Below, piece by piece: positions 62,179 through 64,000 of a stretch of 64,000 nucleotides of DNA (position 1 is the first letter of the stretch; the number at the start of each line of letters is the position of its first letter). This stretch comes from Puccinia triticina (lineage: Eukaryota > Basidiomycota > Pucciniomycetes > Pucciniales > Pucciniaceae): assembly GCF_026914185.1 (NCBI RefSeq), contig NC_070571.1:930001-994000 (forward strand), in the 5' to 3' direction. Made by a program: the position numbers and the translations under genes. A model generated the notes under the pieces. It was not told the origin of the DNA. It searched no databases and was given only the letters and a program-made list of their open reading frames with translations.

Positions 62179-64000
62179 GAATCTGCAATTCCCAGGGGCA
62201 CCCAGATTGCATCAATCTAATCTCAGTTTCTATGGTTGAGCTAGCAATACACACATAAAATTATGCAGTTAGGCTGTTCAAAGTTGACTTGCATAAAATC
62301 ATAACACCATAAAATCATGAATTTCCAAGCTGAAAAACTATGTACTACCCAAACACTCAAAGTAGAGCAATTAACAGTTTAACATTAAGCGGACCGCCGC
62401 GCCCACCAACAAAAAAAATGGCAGCATTTCTCCCTTCCCCCACCCAAAAAAAAAATACAGGTCCCAATGCACCTGGATTGCTTGGCTCTTTAAGCAATTG
62501 GCGCCGAGCAAGAGCCAAGCGATGACCAGCAATCATTGACTCGCTGCCTCCTTTTATACTTTTCCCCTATACTTCAATTCAAGCCGGACTCTGTTATTTA
62601 ATTTCCTTTTCCCCTCCCACCTTCGCCCACATCCCCCTCCCCTTTTTCTTCCATTTTCATCTTTCCACATGCAATCAATCACTCGAAAACGGTTACCTAA
62701 GGTTCTTTTCAGAACTCTTAAAATCACCCCGAGTCATTTCCCTAGCCCTTCTCCAGGCTGACACCTTTTCCAGCGTGCCTCCAAATCTTCCCGGACGCAA
62801 TTGATCCCACAAAAATGGGAAATTGAGTTTCTTTTCAGAAGTTTCATCAACACCCTCTGCGCACCTATCCGACCCGCTCTATGAAATCCAACTCCGGTGA
62901 TCTGCGTACTCTGGTTGGAGGAGGATGCCACCTTGGCATACCATAAAGGCAACATTTTAGGAAGTGTCTTAAATTAATGGTGAATGAATTTACACCAGCG
63001 ATCACAGGGCGGCGTAGCCGCCCTTAAACGCTAGTATTTTTAAAATAGGACATAAAAACTTTTCACTTGAAATCTTAATGCTTTTATAGTTTTATGTATT
63101 GAAAATTTTATGATTTCAAGGGACCATAGACGCCAATTTTTTCAAATTAAGTTATTAACATGTAATTTCAATTTTCCAAAAATGGTGTGACAAGTGTTGC
63201 TCATTATGAAGATGATCACCACTGCTTTCAGCAATAATGTGCTTGTGAATTTCATATTTTGCAGAAATTGAAATTGAAATTGAAATCCAAAGTTGGAATT
63301 TGTTGGTATGGTACAGGCCCTAAGTGTATGATATACTCAGGAATCATTTTGATCATCTCAAACAATCCCATGAATTTTTGTCTACTTATGGATTCACATA
63401 TATACACATGCTATTTTTATGATCCAATCTTACTCTTGCTGAGTTTTATATTAAAGAAGATCTGGCCCAAAAAAGAAACATTCATTTCTTGGTAACATTG
63501 TGATAAGGCATTGATATTGATGAGTTAAAACCAAGTGGCAATAAATGGATTTAAATTGAACAAGTAGCCACATGAATTTTGTTTCCCAATAAGATCAGGA
63601 CAGTCCAGCCAAATAAAAGGCCCTGTTTGGACTCAACAGACCCTGGTGTTTTATTTTCAGAGAGAAAGAAAGTAGATGCATGTCAGAAATTAATTTTTTT
63701 GGGCAATGCAAGCCCATTAGGCTTCCCAGACTGCTCACCTATGGAAGAAGCTGTCACTTCTACATTGTGGTGGCGCTCGACGTTCTAAGGGGGCTTTCGA
63801 ATCTAGACTTCTTGCTTTCAATTGACTGATAATTGTGAATCAAGAATGCCAAAAAAACATCAAGTTAATTCTTTGTGTTTAGTTGGCTGTATTGGTAGTT
63901 GAATGCAGCATAAACAGACCTTGGACACTCCTCTGGCGTTGCGCGTTTCGCAAGTGAGGCAAAATCCAGGGCGGTAGAATGACCGAGCAGCCCAAGTGAG
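62179..64000. other. Terminal region, no gene supported
   Basis: C/T-rich sequence at 62560-62670 precedes a short ATG-started frame (62669-62761, MQSITRKRLPKVLFRTLKIT then 10 more residues) with a basic, mitochondrial-presequence-like look and a possible CCAG splice acceptor nearby; evidence is too thin for a gene. The rest is AT-rich. Confidence 0.35.

Noticed and set aside
62734..62955. Minus-strand 73-codon frame near the right end
   Set aside because: No domain, neighbour or splice support; composition does not differ from surrounding non-coding sequence.

Overview
The window looks like nuclear DNA of a rust fungus (Basidiomycota, Pucciniales; a Puccinia-like genome is the best guess from base composition, intron style and repeat content). 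Evidence: four intron-rich housekeeping genes with short GT-AG introns and basidiomycete-like proteins (calcipressin, Mzm1, Hse1, acetyl-CoA carboxylase), an intron-bearing tRNA-Val(AAC), and a very dense, nested transposon landscape. No bacterial operons, CRISPR arrays or rRNA genes were seen.

Layout. 1-6.5 kb: end of a CACCAGG-type TIR element, a broken PIF/Harbinger transposase, a cysteine-rich gene remnant, a TIR element filled with a hairpin array, a small intron-bearing gene fragment and an LTR-like block with TAG microsatellites. 6.5-27.4 kb: apparently one composite TIR element (3-bp target duplication TAG) carrying captured gene pieces (Pho80-like cyclin, FG-nucleoporin) into which two Ty3/gypsy-type LTR retrotransposons have inserted, both transcribed on the minus strand. 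Element 1 (7730-17304) is young and intact, has a textbook -1 frameshift site between gag and pol, a central copy of its polypurine tract, and about 2 kb of extra cargo: an RRM-like ORF and a divergently oriented antisense ORF separated by a repeat-rich promoter region. Element 2 (17884-26358) shares the slippery site, has one nonsense codon in pol, and carries a 50-nt match to the 3' part of tRNA-Tyr at its primer binding site. 27.4-30.2 kb: retroelement debris and a tRNA-like sequence inside a near-perfect palindrome. 30.25-37.0 kb: a fold-back element split by a 5.5-kb MULE whose spliced gene joins a Mutator transposase to an OTU cysteine-protease domain. 37.3-40.1 kb: a cluster of miniature TIR elements with self-complementary interiors.

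Host genes occupy 40.6-58.5 kb: RCAN/calcipressin (-) and MZM1 (+) as a divergent pair, HSE1 (-), ACC1 (+, 15 exons) and tRNA-Val. The last 5.5 kb again holds CACCAGG-family elements, one containing a nested 835-bp TIR element built around a tandem array of palindromes.

The genes do not form one pathway: RCAN modulates calcineurin, Mzm1 assists complex III assembly in mitochondria, Hse1 sorts ubiquitinated cargo at endosomes, and Acc1 makes malonyl-CoA. The most unusual material is in the mobile elements: the accessory gene pair of element 1, the long tRNA-Tyr match, the transposase-OTU fusion, and the recurring TIR elements whose bodies are hairpin arrays. Exon coordinates were worked out by hand from splice signals and reading-frame agreement; no database search was run.
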